From: MGR-bin208 sp043779285
GTDB taxonomy: Bacteria > Bacteroidota > Bacteroidia > Chitinophagales > Chitinophagaceae
Reading direction: 5' to 3'
Assembly: GCA_043779285.1 (NCBI GenBank)
Contig: JAYWEL010000030.1
Location: 1 to 5,914, forward strand
Length of the DNA stretch: 5,914 nt
Part shown: positions 5,869 through 5,914 of the stretch, piece after piece
Numbering within the stretch: position 1 is the first letter of the stretch
Layout: each line of letters starts with the position of its first letter
Notes under the pieces: generated by a model
What the model was told of the DNA's origin: nothing
The model's database searches: none
The model's input: only the letters and a program-made list of their open reading frames with translations
Made by a program: the position numbers and the translations under genes

Positions 5869-5914
5869 TATTCACATTTCCTCGTTATATTTATTATACA
5901 CTTATAGGTATACC
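5869..5914. other. Right-edge intergenic tail, no gene seen
   Basis: These 46 AT-rich bases follow the rsmG stop codon. They contain no T-tailed hairpin. They end in the 8-bp palindrome GGTATACC (5907-5914), which is cut by the window edge and may be part of a longer structure outside. Confidence 0.5.

Noticed and set aside
1..5914. Mobile element, CRISPR array, defence or toxin-antitoxin system, tRNA or rRNA gene
   Set aside because: All long frames are conserved housekeeping or envelope genes; I saw no repeat-spacer array, transposase motif, attachment site or cloverleaf-like sequence.

Overview
The window looks like ordinary chromosome from a member of the Bacteroidota, most likely near Chitinophagaceae or Sphingobacteriia. 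The base composition is AT-rich. Most genes lack a Shine-Dalgarno sequence, and candidate promoters resemble the Bacteroidota pattern (TTTG, about 20 bp, then TAnnTTTG). The Tgt and LptF/LptG-type proteins also carry sequence features I associate with this phylum. I assign the lineage by recognition, not by a search.

Layout, left to right. Bases 1-144 hold at most the last 30 codons of an unidentified + strand gene. Next is a strong intrinsic terminator on the - strand (145-176), which ends gltA (197-1522, -), a citrate synthase of the mitochondrial/eukaryote-like type. A 125-bp gap carries a plausible gltA promoter. Then come an LptF/LptG-family permease (1648-2736, -) and tgt, the queuosine tRNA-guanine transglycosylase (2779-3918, -). 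These two are 42 bp apart and probably form a tgt-permease operon. A 181-bp divergent intergenic region (3919-4099) separates tgt from a rightward pair: a membrane-bound family 2 glycosyltransferase (4100-5248, +) and rsmG (5218-5868, +), the 16S rRNA m7G527 methyltransferase. The two overlap by 31 bp and are probably translationally coupled. The last 46 bases hold no recognisable gene.

Functionally this is a housekeeping block: TCA cycle entry (gltA), lipopolysaccharide export (permease), tRNA wobble modification (tgt), envelope or exopolysaccharide sugar transfer (glycosyltransferase) and rRNA modification (rsmG). Each divergent arm pairs one RNA-modification gene with one envelope gene.

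I find no mobile element, CRISPR array, defence system, RNA gene or evident transfer island. The points most worth a second look are the eukaryote-like citrate synthase, a Tgt that has lost two of the three canonical zinc-binding cysteines, and an unusually strong Shine-Dalgarno with a GTG start and a nested mini-ORF at the glycosyltransferase. Three genes have long-frame starts that are TTG codons; I moved the permease, tgt and rsmG starts to the downstream ATG.
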